A DNA stretch of 13,345 bases from QHWK01 sp035315685 (GCA_035315685.1 DATFXR010000410.1:1-13345); one strand, 5' to 3'; shown: positions 1-6,774, counted from the first letter of the stretch. Numbers and translations are program-made. The notes: generated by a model from the letters alone, not told the origin.

Positions 1-540
1 GTAGCGACCGAGCTGCGCCAGCGAGATGCTCGAGAGCGAATGGACCAGGGCCAGGTGGCGGCGATCACCGGCGGCGTGCAGCGCCGAAGCCGCTTTCGAG
101 ATGTGCTCGCGCACGATCGCGACGTCGCCGACCTGCCGATAGCACTGCCCGAGCTCGTAATGTGCGAGGCCGATGCTGCGTGAATCGTGCGACGCGTCCG
201 CCTGCTTCAGCGCGCGGCCGTGCATCGCGATCGCGCGTGATTGGTCGCCGCGCGCGGAGGCGAGCCGTCCATGCAGCCGCCACAGCGTGGAGAGCTGCCG
301 CGGTGGAATCGTGTCGCGAAAGGTGTCGGGTGGGCGTCCGAGCGCCGCTGCCGCCTGATCGAGATCATCCTGCAGCAGGGCTGCTTCCGCCAGCATCGAG
401 CGGACCGACAGCTCTTCATCGCGGGTCAGCGACGACGACCGCAGCGCGGGCCCGAGCAGCTGAGCCGCTTCAGCACCACGGCCGCGCTCGAGCGACGCCG
501 CAGCGCGCACGAGCAGCGCCTGCAAGGCCGACGAAGGCAC
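1..540 (-). CDS. TPR-repeat protein, N-terminal part (runs off left edge)
   Basis: Reading leftwards from a GTG at 540, the frame stays open for 180 codons to the window edge, so the C-terminus is missing. The product is helical and Ala/Leu-rich, with tetratricopeptide-like units at about residues 82-115 (LWRLHGRLASARGDQSRAI), 122-155 (GLAHYELGQCYRQVGD) and from 162. TPRs form protein-binding superhelices. From memory, this opening resembles the TPR half of large sigma-54-interacting or signalling regulators in Acidobacteriota. The effector domain would lie beyond the window, so the function is open. GTG 540 was chosen because the protein from there begins like a typical helical start, and a TATACT hexamer sits 7 nt upstream. 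An in-frame TTG at 606 is an alternative. The frame is closed by a stop at 639-637. The gene is divergent from the cytochrome gene at 743. Confidence 0.72.
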   Translation of the reverse strand, partial: MPSSALQALLVRAAASLERGRGAEAAQLLGPALRSSSLTRDEELSVRSMLAEAALLQDDLDQAAAALGRPPDTFRDTIPPRQLSTLWRLHGRLASARGDQSRAIAMHGRALKQADASHDSRSIGLAHYELGQCYRQVGDVAIVREHISKAASALHAAGDRRHLALVHSLSSISLAQLGRY

Positions 541-553
541 GTCGCCGAGTATA
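541..553 (-). promoter_or_regulatory. Candidate -10 box for a leaderless TPR-gene transcript
   Basis: On the minus strand TATACT (553-548) matches the sigma-70 -10 consensus at 5 of 6 bases. It is followed by 7 nt and then the GTG start at 540. I see no Shine-Dalgarno sequence in those 7 nt and no convincing -35. The spacing would put the transcription start on or next to the start codon, which is the layout of leaderless genes. A hexamer match alone can arise by chance. Confidence 0.35.
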
Positions 554-728
554 AGACCGAAAAAAGCTCGACGCGAACAAACGGCGTTCGTGTCAGTCCG
601 CTCCAACTCGTGGCGCCCCGCGCCGTGACGCTGGTGTCACGCCGCGAAATTGTGTGAAAACGGCCGTGGTTTTGTGATTGACGGACTGATGAGTCGCCCC
701 GAGACTCCCCGCGCCGTCAACCCCAACC

Positions 729-734
729 AGGAGG
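729..734 (+). promoter_or_regulatory. Ribosome binding site AGGAGG
   Basis: A perfect AGGAGG lies 8 nt before the ATG at 743. It fixes the start there rather than at the in-frame upstream start at 650, and the protein then begins with a normal signal peptide. Confidence 0.85.
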
Positions 735-742
735 CCACCGTT

Positions 743-2038
743 ATGAAGCGTTCTCGAAGCGCAACACGGACTCTCCTCGTCGTCGTAACCGCGGGGTCTC
801 TGGGAGCCTTCACGCTCGCTGTGCAGGGTCAGAGCGGCCCGACCGACGCGCCGACCGGGTTCGACAACCATCCGGTGCCGGGTTTCTACGCCGGGGACGA
901 GGCCGCGCAACAGGCGGCGTTCGATGCGGACAGGGCGGTGTTCGAAGAGCGCGACGAAGTCGCAGGAGGCCTGGGTCCGTTGTACAACGCACAGAGCTGC
1001 GCGGAGTGTCATCAGAATCCGGTCACGGGGGCCGGCAGTCAGATCTCCGAGCTGCGCGCCGGACATAACGACCTGTTCGGCAATTTCGTCGACGCGCCGG
1101 GTGGATCGCTGATCAACGATCGCGCCACGAACGCGAACATCCAGGAGCGTGTGCTTGGGTCGGAAGACGTCCGGACGTTCCGCATGACGACCAACGCCCA
1201 TGGTGACGGGTTCGTCGAGGCGATCAACTCGAACACGCTCGTCGCGATCGCGAACGCCCAGCCTGGCCAGAGCGGCGGCGCGATCAGGGGCCAGGTCATT
1301 CAGGTGCCGGTCCTCGAGTCGCCCGGCAACAACCGCGTCGGCCGGTTCGGCTGGAAGAATCAGCACGCGAGCCTGCTGTCGTTCTCATCCGACGCGTACC
1401 TGAACGAGATCGGGATCACCAACCGGTTCAACCTGGTCGAGAACACGTCGCTGGGGAAGTTCGTGGGTTTCGGCAGCGGGTTCGACCCGGTGGCCGACAA
1501 CGCGCCGTGTAACGATCCGAATCGTCCAGGTACCTGCGGCGAGGACCCGGACGACGACATCTTCGTGTTCGCCAGGTTCATGCGGGCGACCAAGGCGCCG
1601 CCGCGCGACAGCGCGCTTGCGGCGACGGTGGATGCGATCGCCGGAGCGAACCTGTTCAATCAGATCGGCTGCAACATCTGTCACGTGACGTCGATCACGA
1701 CGGCGGCGCCGGGTACTTCGATCAACGGAGGAGCGCTCACGGTGTCAGCCGCGCTCGGCAACAAGATCATCCACCCGTTCAGCGACTTCCTGCTGCACGA
1801 CATCGACAGCGGCGACGGCATCGTCCAGAACGGCGGGCAGTCGACGGCGAACAAGCTGCGCACGCAGCCGCTGTGGGGCGCCCGCACCCATAGCCGTCAC
1901 ATGCACGACGGCGAGTCGCTCACGTTCAACGAATCGATCCTGCGTCATGGAGGCGAGGCCACGTTCGTGACCAACAACTATCGTGGGCTGTCGTCGACGC
2001 AGAAGAATCAGCTGGTCACCTTCTTGAAGTCACTCTGA
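743..2038 (+). CDS. Exported di-haem oxidoreductase (DHOR / DUF1111-type c-type cytochrome)
   Basis: The 431-aa product starts MKRSRSATR and has a Sec-type leader: a basic N-terminus, then a hydrophobic stretch at about residues 10-28. Two CXXCH haem c attachment motifs are visible, CAECH (86-90) and CNICH (310-314), so two covalent haems in the periplasm are expected. The C-terminal LWGARTHSRHMHDGESLTF segment (around Met387) and the ILRHGGEA motif match the DHOR/DUF1111 family, sometimes called thiol-oxidoreductase-like. The family is related to di-haem peroxidases, but its physiological substrates are mostly unknown. A second Cys pair (256 and 265) flanks an Asp-rich loop (DPDDD), perhaps a disulfide or a Ca2+ site; that is inference. 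The gene is monocistronic here, and its last 9 nt overlap the convergent gene. Cytochrome c maturation genes must lie elsewhere. Confidence 0.9.
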   Translation: MKRSRSATRTLLVVVTAGSLGAFTLAVQGQSGPTDAPTGFDNHPVPGFYAGDEAAQQAAFDADRAVFEERDEVAGGLGPLYNAQSCAECHQNPVTGAGSQISELRAGHNDLFGNFVDAPGGSLINDRATNANIQERVLGSEDVRTFRMTTNAHGDGFVEAINSNTLVAIANAQPGQSGGAIRGQVIQVPVLESPGNNRVGRFGWKNQHASLLSFSSDAYLNEIGITNRFNLVENTSLGKFVGFGSGFDPVADNAPCNDPNRPGTCGEDPDDDIFVFARFMRATKAPPRDSALAATVDAIAGANLFNQIGCNICHVTSITTAAPGTSINGGALTVSAALGNKIIHPFSDFLLHDIDSGDGIVQNGGQSTANKLRTQPLWGARTHSRHMHDGESLTFNESILRHGGEATFVTNNYRGLSSTQKNQLVTFLKSL

Positions 2039-2401
2039 GGGCGTGAACGCGCGGCCTGTGGCCGCGAGACGGGCCTCTAGGCGTGCGGAGCAGTCGCAGG
2101 CTCCGCACGCCCACGGCTCTTCGCCGTTCCAGTCGCGACAGCGGCTCCGCGCGTGGGCGTCCTGGACCTTCTCCAGCGTGAAGTACCGTTCCCAGTATTC
2201 GCGCTCCTCTGCCAGTGGAGTCGGGCAGTAGCAGACCTCCACCCATTTCACGCGCCCATCGTCGAGCTGCCGCGCCTCCGCCATGTTCCGGAAGTATTCG
2301 TCGCCCGCGACCGATCCTCTGCCGAGCGTCCGATCGTCGATCGCCTTCGCAAGCGCAGCGCCCTGTCCGGGTTTCACACGCGCCGTTACGAGATACCGCA
2401 T
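2030..2401 (-). CDS. Conserved cysteine-rich hypothetical protein
   Basis: This 123-aa protein starts MRYLVTARVKPGQ and ends RAFTPSE. The first half (residues 1-60) alternates strand and helix and suggests a small ferredoxin-like alpha/beta fold. The second half carries clustered cysteines: VCYC (57, 59), C88, and C99/C102/C104 in WACGACDCS. That spacing suggests a metal or Fe-S site, which is inference. The conserved-looking stretch VKWVEVCYCPTPLAEER resembles uncharacterised bacterial proteins I have seen, but I cannot name a family. The ATG at 2401 was preferred over longer in-frame starts up to 2530 because the extra residues are low-complexity and would overlap the next gene's start region. 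No Shine-Dalgarno is seen, and a TACAAT lies 6 nt upstream. The 3' end overlaps the cytochrome gene by 9 nt, tail to tail. Confidence 0.8.
   Translation of the reverse strand: MRYLVTARVKPGQGAALAKAIDDRTLGRGSVAGDEYFRNMAEARQLDDGRVKWVEVCYCPTPLAEEREYWERYFTLEKVQDAHARSRCRDWNGEEPWACGACDCSARLEARLAATGRAFTPSE
2050..2066. repeat. Perfect 7-bp hairpin just after the cytochrome stop
   Basis: CGCGGCC (2050-2056), loop TGT, GGCCGCG (2060-2066). It lies 11 nt beyond the cytochrome stop codon and inside the 3' coding end of the convergent gene. No T-run follows on either strand, so it is not a standard intrinsic terminator, though it may protect the mRNA 3' end or slow polymerase. Confidence 0.55.
2080..2111. 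repeat. Perfect 12-bp inverted repeat inside the Cys-rich gene
   Basis: The arm at 2080-2091 (GGCGTGCGGAGC) is exactly complementary to 2100-2111, with the 8-nt loop AGTCGCAG. On the minus strand the same bases encode the end of the cysteine cluster (around CDCSARL). The hairpin starts 42 nt after the cytochrome stop, so it could act as a factor-assisted terminator for that gene. No U-tract follows. Confidence 0.6.
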
Positions 2402-2407
2402 GGATCC

Positions 2408-2413
2408 ATTGTA
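2408..2413 (-). promoter_or_regulatory. Candidate -10 box TACAAT, leaderless layout
   Basis: On the minus strand TACAAT matches TATAAT at 5/6 and is followed by only 6 nt (GGATCC) before the ATG at 2401. There is no Shine-Dalgarno and no recognisable -35. The spacing suits transcription starting at the A of the start codon. Confidence 0.4.
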
Positions 2414-2459
2414 GCCAACGGTGGCACCTTGCTTGCTCTTCCATGAGGACGCTGTCATA

Positions 2460-2466
2460 GAAGGAG
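2460..2466 (+). promoter_or_regulatory. Ribosome binding site GAAGGAG
   Basis: GAAGGAG ends 6 nt before the GTG at 2473 and 15 nt before the ATG at 2482. The spacing supports the GTG as the start of the exported protein. Confidence 0.7.
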
Positions 2467-2472
2467 CACACC

Positions 2473-3276
2473 GTGGCACGGATGACCTTCCGCCTCGCGA
2501 TCGCTGCCGCAGCGCTGGCAGTGAGCTCATCAGCGCACGCGCAACAGATCCGTCCTGAGGACTCGTTCCAGGTGGCGGCGCAGTTGATGGGCGAGTTGAA
2601 TGCGGAATCCGGCGGCGAGCAGATTGCCGCGTTGAAGCGCGACTTCAACGACTTCGCCGCCACCTACCTGACAGCGGCCCACGGCGCCGCGCTGTCGACC
2701 GCAACGCCTGGAGCCGTCGGGACGAGCGGACGCGGGGAGGCGCGGACCGATTGGCGCGCGAAGTATCAGCGCGTGGAAGCCGATCTCGCGACGCTGATCG
2801 GACCGGTTGGCGCGCCGTCGACGGCCTCCGCGGTTTCCCTGGATCCGGACACACGCCGGCGACTCGAGACCGTGCGTACGCGCCTGCAGATTTTTTACGC
2901 CGCGACCCTGAGTCAGCCGGACGGCAATCCAGTGGCGCATACCGGCGCGCCGCCCTCTGGTGTCAGCGAGTTGCCTGACGCGACCCGTGCCGCGGTTCCG
3001 CCGACGGCGCAAGCGCCTCAGACGCAGCGGTCGGAATCGCCTGCCGCCGTCGGAACCGGCGCCTCGGCCGGAGCTCAGCCAGCGATACAGGTCGACATGC
3101 AACTCGACGACGCGCTCGCCGTCCTCAATCGCATCCAGCGGATTCTCGACGACGCGATCAAGGAGCCTTCGATCAAGCAACCGGGCAAGGTCATTCTCGA
3201 CCGCGGGTCGATCGACGAGATGCGCGCAGAGATCGCGCAGATTCGCATCATGCTGCAGAGCCGGGCAAAGAATTAA
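2473..3276 (+). CDS. Exported hypothetical protein
   Basis: This 267-aa protein starts at GTG. Residues 1-23 form a clear signal peptide (MARMTFRLAIAAAALAVSSS, then AHA before QQ), so it is expected in the periplasm or secreted. The mature N-terminal half is helical. A low-complexity Pro/Ala/Thr/Ser-rich linker runs over about residues 155-205, followed by a C-terminal amphipathic helical pair (QLDDALAVLNRIQRILDD and IDEMRAEIAQIRIMLQSR) that may form a coiled coil. There are no cysteines and no catalytic motif I recognise. The family is unknown to me and may be lineage-restricted. The final Asn codon and the TAA stop are bases 1-6 of the first AATTAAG repeat copy, so the repeat tract defines the end of the protein. 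It stands alone between a divergent gene and a convergent operon. Confidence 0.8.
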   Translation: MARMTFRLAIAAAALAVSSSAHAQQIRPEDSFQVAAQLMGELNAESGGEQIAALKRDFNDFAATYLTAAHGAALSTATPGAVGTSGRGEARTDWRAKYQRVEADLATLIGPVGAPSTASAVSLDPDTRRRLETVRTRLQIFYAATLSQPDGNPVAHTGAPPSGVSELPDATRAAVPPTAQAPQTQRSESPAAVGTGASAGAQPAIQVDMQLDDALAVLNRIQRILDDAIKEPSIKQPGKVILDRGSIDEMRAEIAQIRIMLQSRAKN

Positions 3277-3313
3277 GAATTAAGAATTAAGAATTAAAGA
3301 ATTAAGAATTAGG
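3271..3313. repeat. AATTAAG heptamer tandem tract
   Basis: About six copies of AATTAAG run from 3271 to 3313. The fourth copy has one extra A (AATTAAAG, 3292-3299) and the last is AATTAGG. The tract is AT-rich in an otherwise very GC-rich region. Because 7 is not a multiple of 3, and TTAA is self-complementary, it puts TAA stops in all three frames of both strands. Confidence 0.9.
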
Positions 3314-3424
3314 AATTTGGAATTCGTGACACGCTGACGCTTGGCTGCAGCCTTCGCGCTACGTCAACAGCGGTAGTGTCCGGCTTTAGCCGGACCGTGA
3401 TCACGCATTCCAAATTCCAAATTC
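3306..3424. repeat. 119-bp inverted-repeat element between convergent genes
   Basis: The left arm 3306-3329 and the right arm 3401-3424 are reverse complements at 22 of 24 positions. Both arms carry AT-rich AATTTGGAAT/ATTCCAAATT words. The GC-rich core holds two palindromes, GGCTGCAGCC (3343-3352) and the 18-nt one at 3378-3395. The element fills almost all of the gap between the exported protein gene and opcA, and ends exactly at the opcA stop codon. It carries no gene. The form suggests a REP- or MITE-like dispersed element. I recall very similar core sequences in Vicinamibacteria genomes, which needs a search to confirm. Confidence 0.7.
3378..3395. repeat. Perfect palindromic hairpin GTCCGGCT-TT-AGCCGGAC
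   Basis: An 8-bp perfect stem with a 2-nt centre lies in the middle of the inverted-repeat element. It sits between two convergent transcription units, so it may end or stabilise both mRNAs. There is no T-run on either side, so it is not a standard intrinsic terminator. Confidence 0.75.
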
Positions 3425-4408
3425 TCAGGCGAGCGCGCGCATGGCGGCGAGCAGCGTCACCTCCGGTGAGAGCGATCGCAGCTCGGCGGCGATCGCGTCG
3501 GCGTACGATTCCTGCGGCACAGCGACCACGAGCGGCGGCGCAGAGGGAATTGCCACCTCGGCAGCGTGCGCCGTCAGCGTCGCCGTCGTGTCGGCGATCT
3601 TCACCGTCACGATCGCCTGTTGATCGTGCTGCGTCGATGCCGCGGTCGCGACCGGCGGAGGATCGCCAGGACGCTCCGCGCGCAGCCAGCCGGTGAGCAG
3701 CGATGCGATCGCCGCCTCGCCCGGGGCGTGATCGACCTCGATCGCCACGCCGCGCCACCCATCACCCTTCAGCGGCCCGCGCGCGTGCACGAGCGCCCGG
3801 CGCAGCGGCGCGAGTCGACGCCAGTTCAGATCGGCCAGATCGACGCGCGGGTCGTCGACGAGCGGCAGGATCGTGGCGAGCCCGCGCGCCACGTCGCTCC
3901 ACTGGCGGCTGTCGTACAGGATTTGCCGACCGATGGTCAGCAACGGATCGAACGGCGGCGGCCCGTCCGACAGATCTTCGGTCCACCAGACACTGGTCGG
4001 CACGTCACCGCGAACGAGCCGCCGCAGCATCGACAACAGAGACGACTCGGGACACGCGGAGCGAACCACGATCTGCTCGACGCCGTAGCGCGACGCCGGC
4101 GGACCGAATGTCACGATGCCGACGCCCGCGGCGAACGGCGTGTCCAGCGCCTTGCGATTGCAATGCTCGAGCACAATCGTGCGTGACGGATGCCGGGCGC
4201 CCACCTCGTCGAGCGGCAAGCCGGCGATGACGTTGGCGAGTGCCGGCCGTTGGTCAGAAGGCGCGCGGACGACGATCAGGTTCGACATCACCGCGCGGGC
4301 AATCTTGACCTCACCGTGACCGAGCTCACGCCACAATGCGGCGAGATCGCTTTCGATCGCGTCGGGCGCCGATTCACGCCAGGTCCGGGTCGCTACGGCG
4401 CCAGCCAT
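3425..4408 (-). CDS. opcA: Glucose-6-phosphate dehydrogenase assembly protein OpcA
   Basis: This 327-aa protein is recognised as OpcA, the cytoplasmic factor that promotes assembly and redox activation of Zwf in cyanobacteria and actinobacteria. Family hallmarks are MSNLIVVRAP (41-50), RHPSRTIVL (72-80), LVRGDVPTSVWWTEDL (131-146) and LTIGRQILYDS (157-167). Length is within the family range. The ATG at 4408 overlaps the end of zwf by 16 nt, with GGGACGGAG just upstream inside zwf, so translational coupling is likely. It is the last gene of the pgi-gnd-zwf-opcA operon. Only a few cysteines (83 and 119) are visible for redox sensing, so the cyanobacterial thioredoxin mechanism should not be assumed. 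Confidence 0.9.
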   Translation of the reverse strand: MAGAVATRTWRESAPDAIESDLAALWRELGHGEVKIARAVMSNLIVVRAPSDQRPALANVIAGLPLDEVGARHPSRTIVLEHCNRKALDTPFAAGVGIVTFGPPASRYGVEQIVVRSACPESSLLSMLRRLVRGDVPTSVWWTEDLSDGPPPFDPLLTIGRQILYDSRQWSDVARGLATILPLVDDPRVDLADLNWRRLAPLRRALVHARGPLKGDGWRGVAIEVDHAPGEAAIASLLTGWLRAERPGDPPPVATAASTQHDQQAIVTVKIADTTATLTAHAAEVAIPSAPPLVVAVPQESYADAIAAELRSLSPEVTLLAAMRALA

Positions 4409-5865
4409 CTCCGTCCCGTGGACTCAATGAGCTGCTCGCCTGCCTCGGGCCCCCACTCGCCGGCTGGATAGGTGGCGAGCCCCTTGTCGCCCCGCTCCTC
4501 CAGGCGCTCCAGAATGGGCTTCACCCACTGCCACGCCGCCTCGACCGCGTCGCGGCGCATGAAGAGCGTCGCGTCGCCGGCAATCACGTCCAGCAGCAGC
4601 CGTTCGTAGGCCTCGGGCGACGTGCCGCCGAACGTGCTGCCGTAGTGGAAGTCCATCTTGACTGGATAGACCTGCACGTTCGGGCCCGGCACTTTCGAGT
4701 TGATGCCGAGCGAAAAGCCTTCATCCGGTTGGATGCGGATTGAGAGCACGCTCGGGTCGAGCCGCGCCGAGGGATCGGCGTTGAACAGAATCGGCGGCAC
4801 CTCCTTGAGGTGCACCGAGATCTCGCTGGCACGCTTCGGCAGCCGCTTGCCGGTGCGAAGGAAGAACGGAACGCCGGCCCACCGCCAGTTGTCGATGCAG
4901 ACGCGCAGCGCGACGTAGGTCTCGGTTCGCGACGCCGGCTTCACCCCTTTCTCCTCGCGATAACCCGGTACTGCCTTGCCGGCGATGAAACCGGCGGTGT
5001 ACTGCGCCCGCACGACGTTCGCGTCGACATCCTCTCCTTCCAGGCGGCGGAGCGACTGCAGGACCTCGAGCCGCTCGTCGCGGATGACATCCGCATCCAG
5101 CGAGTGCGGGGGCTCCATGGCGACCATCGCGAGCAGCTGCAGGATGTGGTTCTGCACCATGTCGCGGAGGGCCCCGGCCTCATCGTAGTAGCCGGCGCGG
5201 GTGCCAACACCCTCTTCCTCGGCGACGGTGATCTGGACGTGATCGACGTACTTCTGGTTGAACAGCGGCTCGAAGATGCTGTTCGCAAAGCGCATCACGA
5301 GAATGTTCTGAACCGTCTCCTTTCCGAGGTAGTGGTCGATGCGGTAGATCTCGCGCTCGTCGAACACCTCGGCAATCGCCTCGTTGATGGCGCGCGCGCT
5401 GGCCAGATCGTGGCCGATCGGCTTCTCGACGATCACGCGCGCACGCCGGCCGTCGGACGGCGGCACGAAGCGCGAGCGCGCCAGCTGTTTGACCGTCGGC
5501 TGGAACAGCGTCGGCGGAATCGCGAGGTAGTAGATCCGATCGCCGTTGAGGCCGCGCTCGTGCTCGACGATGTCGAGCCGCGCGCCGAGCGGCGCCAGCC
5601 CCTCGGGGGCATCGAGATCGGCAATGCCGAAGAACAGCGCCGCAGCGAAGGCTTCCCACGCCGGTGCGTCGATCGGGCGGCGCGAGAACTTCTCGACGCC
5701 GTCCCTGGCAAACGCTCGGTAGGCCTCGTCGGTCATCGGCCGGCGGCCGACGCCGACGATGGCGATGCGCGGTGGCAGCAGGCCGTCGACGTGCAGGTTG
5801 TAGAGTGCCGGCAGCAGCTTCCGGTGCGCGAGATCACCGGCGCCGCCGAAGATGACGATCGTCAC
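4393..5865 (-). CDS. zwf: Glucose-6-phosphate 1-dehydrogenase
   Basis: The 490-aa enzyme oxidises glucose 6-phosphate to 6-phosphogluconolactone with NAD(P)+, the entry step of the oxidative pentose phosphate pathway. The Rossmann motif GGAGDLAHRK is at residues 7-16, EKPIGHD at 147-153, and the substrate-binding and catalytic motif RIDHYLGKE at 175-183. The family domain continues to the end at normal length. The GTG at 5865 gives a start (MTIVIFGG) that places the Rossmann loop correctly. It overlaps the gnd stop as GTGA, a coupling signal. The frame stays open upstream to 6927, but that stretch is Arg-rich shadow coding over gnd. OpcA, encoded directly downstream, is its likely assembly partner. 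Confidence 0.95.
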   Translation of the reverse strand: MTIVIFGGAGDLAHRKLLPALYNLHVDGLLPPRIAIVGVGRRPMTDEAYRAFARDGVEKFSRRPIDAPAWEAFAAALFFGIADLDAPEGLAPLGARLDIVEHERGLNGDRIYYLAIPPTLFQPTVKQLARSRFVPPSDGRRARVIVEKPIGHDLASARAINEAIAEVFDEREIYRIDHYLGKETVQNILVMRFANSIFEPLFNQKYVDHVQITVAEEEGVGTRAGYYDEAGALRDMVQNHILQLLAMVAMEPPHSLDADVIRDERLEVLQSLRRLEGEDVDANVVRAQYTAGFIAGKAVPGYREEKGVKPASRTETYVALRVCIDNWRWAGVPFFLRTGKRLPKRASEISVHLKEVPPILFNADPSARLDPSVLSIRIQPDEGFSLGINSKVPGPNVQVYPVKMDFHYGSTFGGTSPEAYERLLLDVIAGDATLFMRRDAVEAAWQWVKPILERLEERGDKGLATYPAGEWGPEAGEQLIESTGRRWLAP

Positions 5866-6761
5866 GTCGCTTTCTTGACCGCGTGGCCGCCGAATTGATT
5901 GCGCAGCGCGGCCAGCATGCGCTCGCCGAACGGGTTGTCCTGACGCGAGCGGAAGCGCGTGAACAGCGACGCCGTCAGCACCGGCATCGGGATGCTGCGC
6001 TCGATGCCTTCGAGCAGCGTCCAGCGCCCTTCCCCGGAATCCTCGACGTAGCCGGTGAGCGCCGACAGGCCGGGATCCTCGGCGAGCGCGCGCGCGGCGA
6101 GCTGCAGCAGCCACGAGCGCACGACGCTGCCGTGATCCCAGAGTGCGGCGACCCTCGCGAGATCGATCTCGTACGCGCTCTCGTGCATCAGCTCGAAGCC
6201 CTCGGCGTAGGCCTGCATCATGCCGTATTCGATGCCGTTGTGAACCATCTTCACGTAGTGGCCGGCGCCGTGATCGCCGACATGCAGGTAGCCGTCCTGC
6301 GGAGCCAGCGTGAGGAAGATCGGCTCGAGGCGTTTGCAGATGTCGGCTTCGCCGCCGACCATGAGGCAGTAGCCCTCGGTGAGTCCCCAGATGCCGCCGC
6401 TCGTGCCGGCGTCGACGTAGTGCAGCTGCCTGTCGGCGAGTGCCTTCGCCCGTCGCTGATCGTCGTGAAAGTTGGTGTTGCCGCCATCGATGATCACGTC
6501 GCCGGCCGACAGCAGATTCGAGAGCGCGACGATGGTCGACTCGGTCGGATCGCCGGCTGGCACCATCACCCAGACGTGCCGTGGCGCCTTCAGGGCACCA
6601 ACGAGCGCGTCGAGCGACGCGACGCCGCTGGCCTTGACCGCTTCGGCCTTGCCGACAGCATCTGCGCTGCGATCGTACGCGACGATGTCGTGGCCGCCGC
6701 GCTCGAGGCGCGTCACCATGTTGAGACCCATCTTGCCGAGACCGACGAAGCCGAGCTGCAT
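5862..6761 (-). CDS. gnd: 6-phosphogluconate dehydrogenase, short (NAD-type) form
   Basis: The 299-aa enzyme converts 6-phosphogluconate to ribulose 5-phosphate and CO2. The nucleotide loop GLGKMG is at 7-12, DGGNTNFHDD at 92-101, DAGTSGG at 117-123, and the catalytic segment GAGHYVKMVHNGIEYG at 165-180 with Lys171 and Asn175. It belongs to the roughly 300-aa class, not the 470-aa enzyme of E. coli. Asp30 ends the second beta strand (VAYDRS), where NADP enzymes have an Asn-Arg type site, so NAD+ is the likelier cofactor (inference). AGGAG (6774-6770) lies 8 nt before the ATG and overlaps the pgi stop. The end overlaps the zwf start by 4 nt. Confidence 0.93.
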   Translation of the reverse strand: MQLGFVGLGKMGLNMVTRLERGGHDIVAYDRSADAVGKAEAVKASGVASLDALVGALKAPRHVWVMVPAGDPTESTIVALSNLLSAGDVIIDGGNTNFHDDQRRAKALADRQLHYVDAGTSGGIWGLTEGYCLMVGGEADICKRLEPIFLTLAPQDGYLHVGDHGAGHYVKMVHNGIEYGMMQAYAEGFELMHESAYEIDLARVAALWDHGSVVRSWLLQLAARALAEDPGLSALTGYVEDSGEGRWTLLEGIERSIPMPVLTASLFTRFRSRQDNPFGERMLAALRNQFGGHAVKKAT

Positions 6762-6769
6762 GGGCGAAT

Positions 6770-6774
6770 CTCCT
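6770..6774 (-). promoter_or_regulatory. gnd ribosome binding site, overlapping the pgi stop codon
   Basis: AGGAG on the minus strand shares bases with the TAG stop of pgi (6775-6773) and leaves 8 nt to the gnd ATG at 6761. Ribosomes ending on pgi would be next to the gnd start. Confidence 0.75.

Larger units (their letters stand above)
541..742. other. Divergent intergenic region
   Basis: These 202 bases separate the starts of the TPR gene and the cytochrome gene and must hold both promoters. For the rightward gene the best pair I see is TTGTGT (650-655), 17 nt, then TGTGAT (673-678). It matches consensus at only 3/6 and 4/6, so it is weak. No coding frame here looks real: an in-frame extension of the cytochrome gene back to 650 exists but lacks a ribosome binding site and would hide the signal peptide. 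Confidence 0.4.

Noticed and set aside
593..1366. 257-codon minus-strand frame opposite the cytochrome gene
   Set aside because: No domain, codon-phase shadow of a gene with two haem motifs and a perfect ribosome binding site.
3271..3313. CRISPR or phase-variable coding repeat
   Set aside because: 7-nt units with no spacers, starting at the very end of the gene and full of stops; it does not switch a reading frame within a gene.
3378..3395. Intrinsic terminator between the convergent genes
   Set aside because: The stem is perfect but no T-run follows on either strand, so I list it as a palindrome only.
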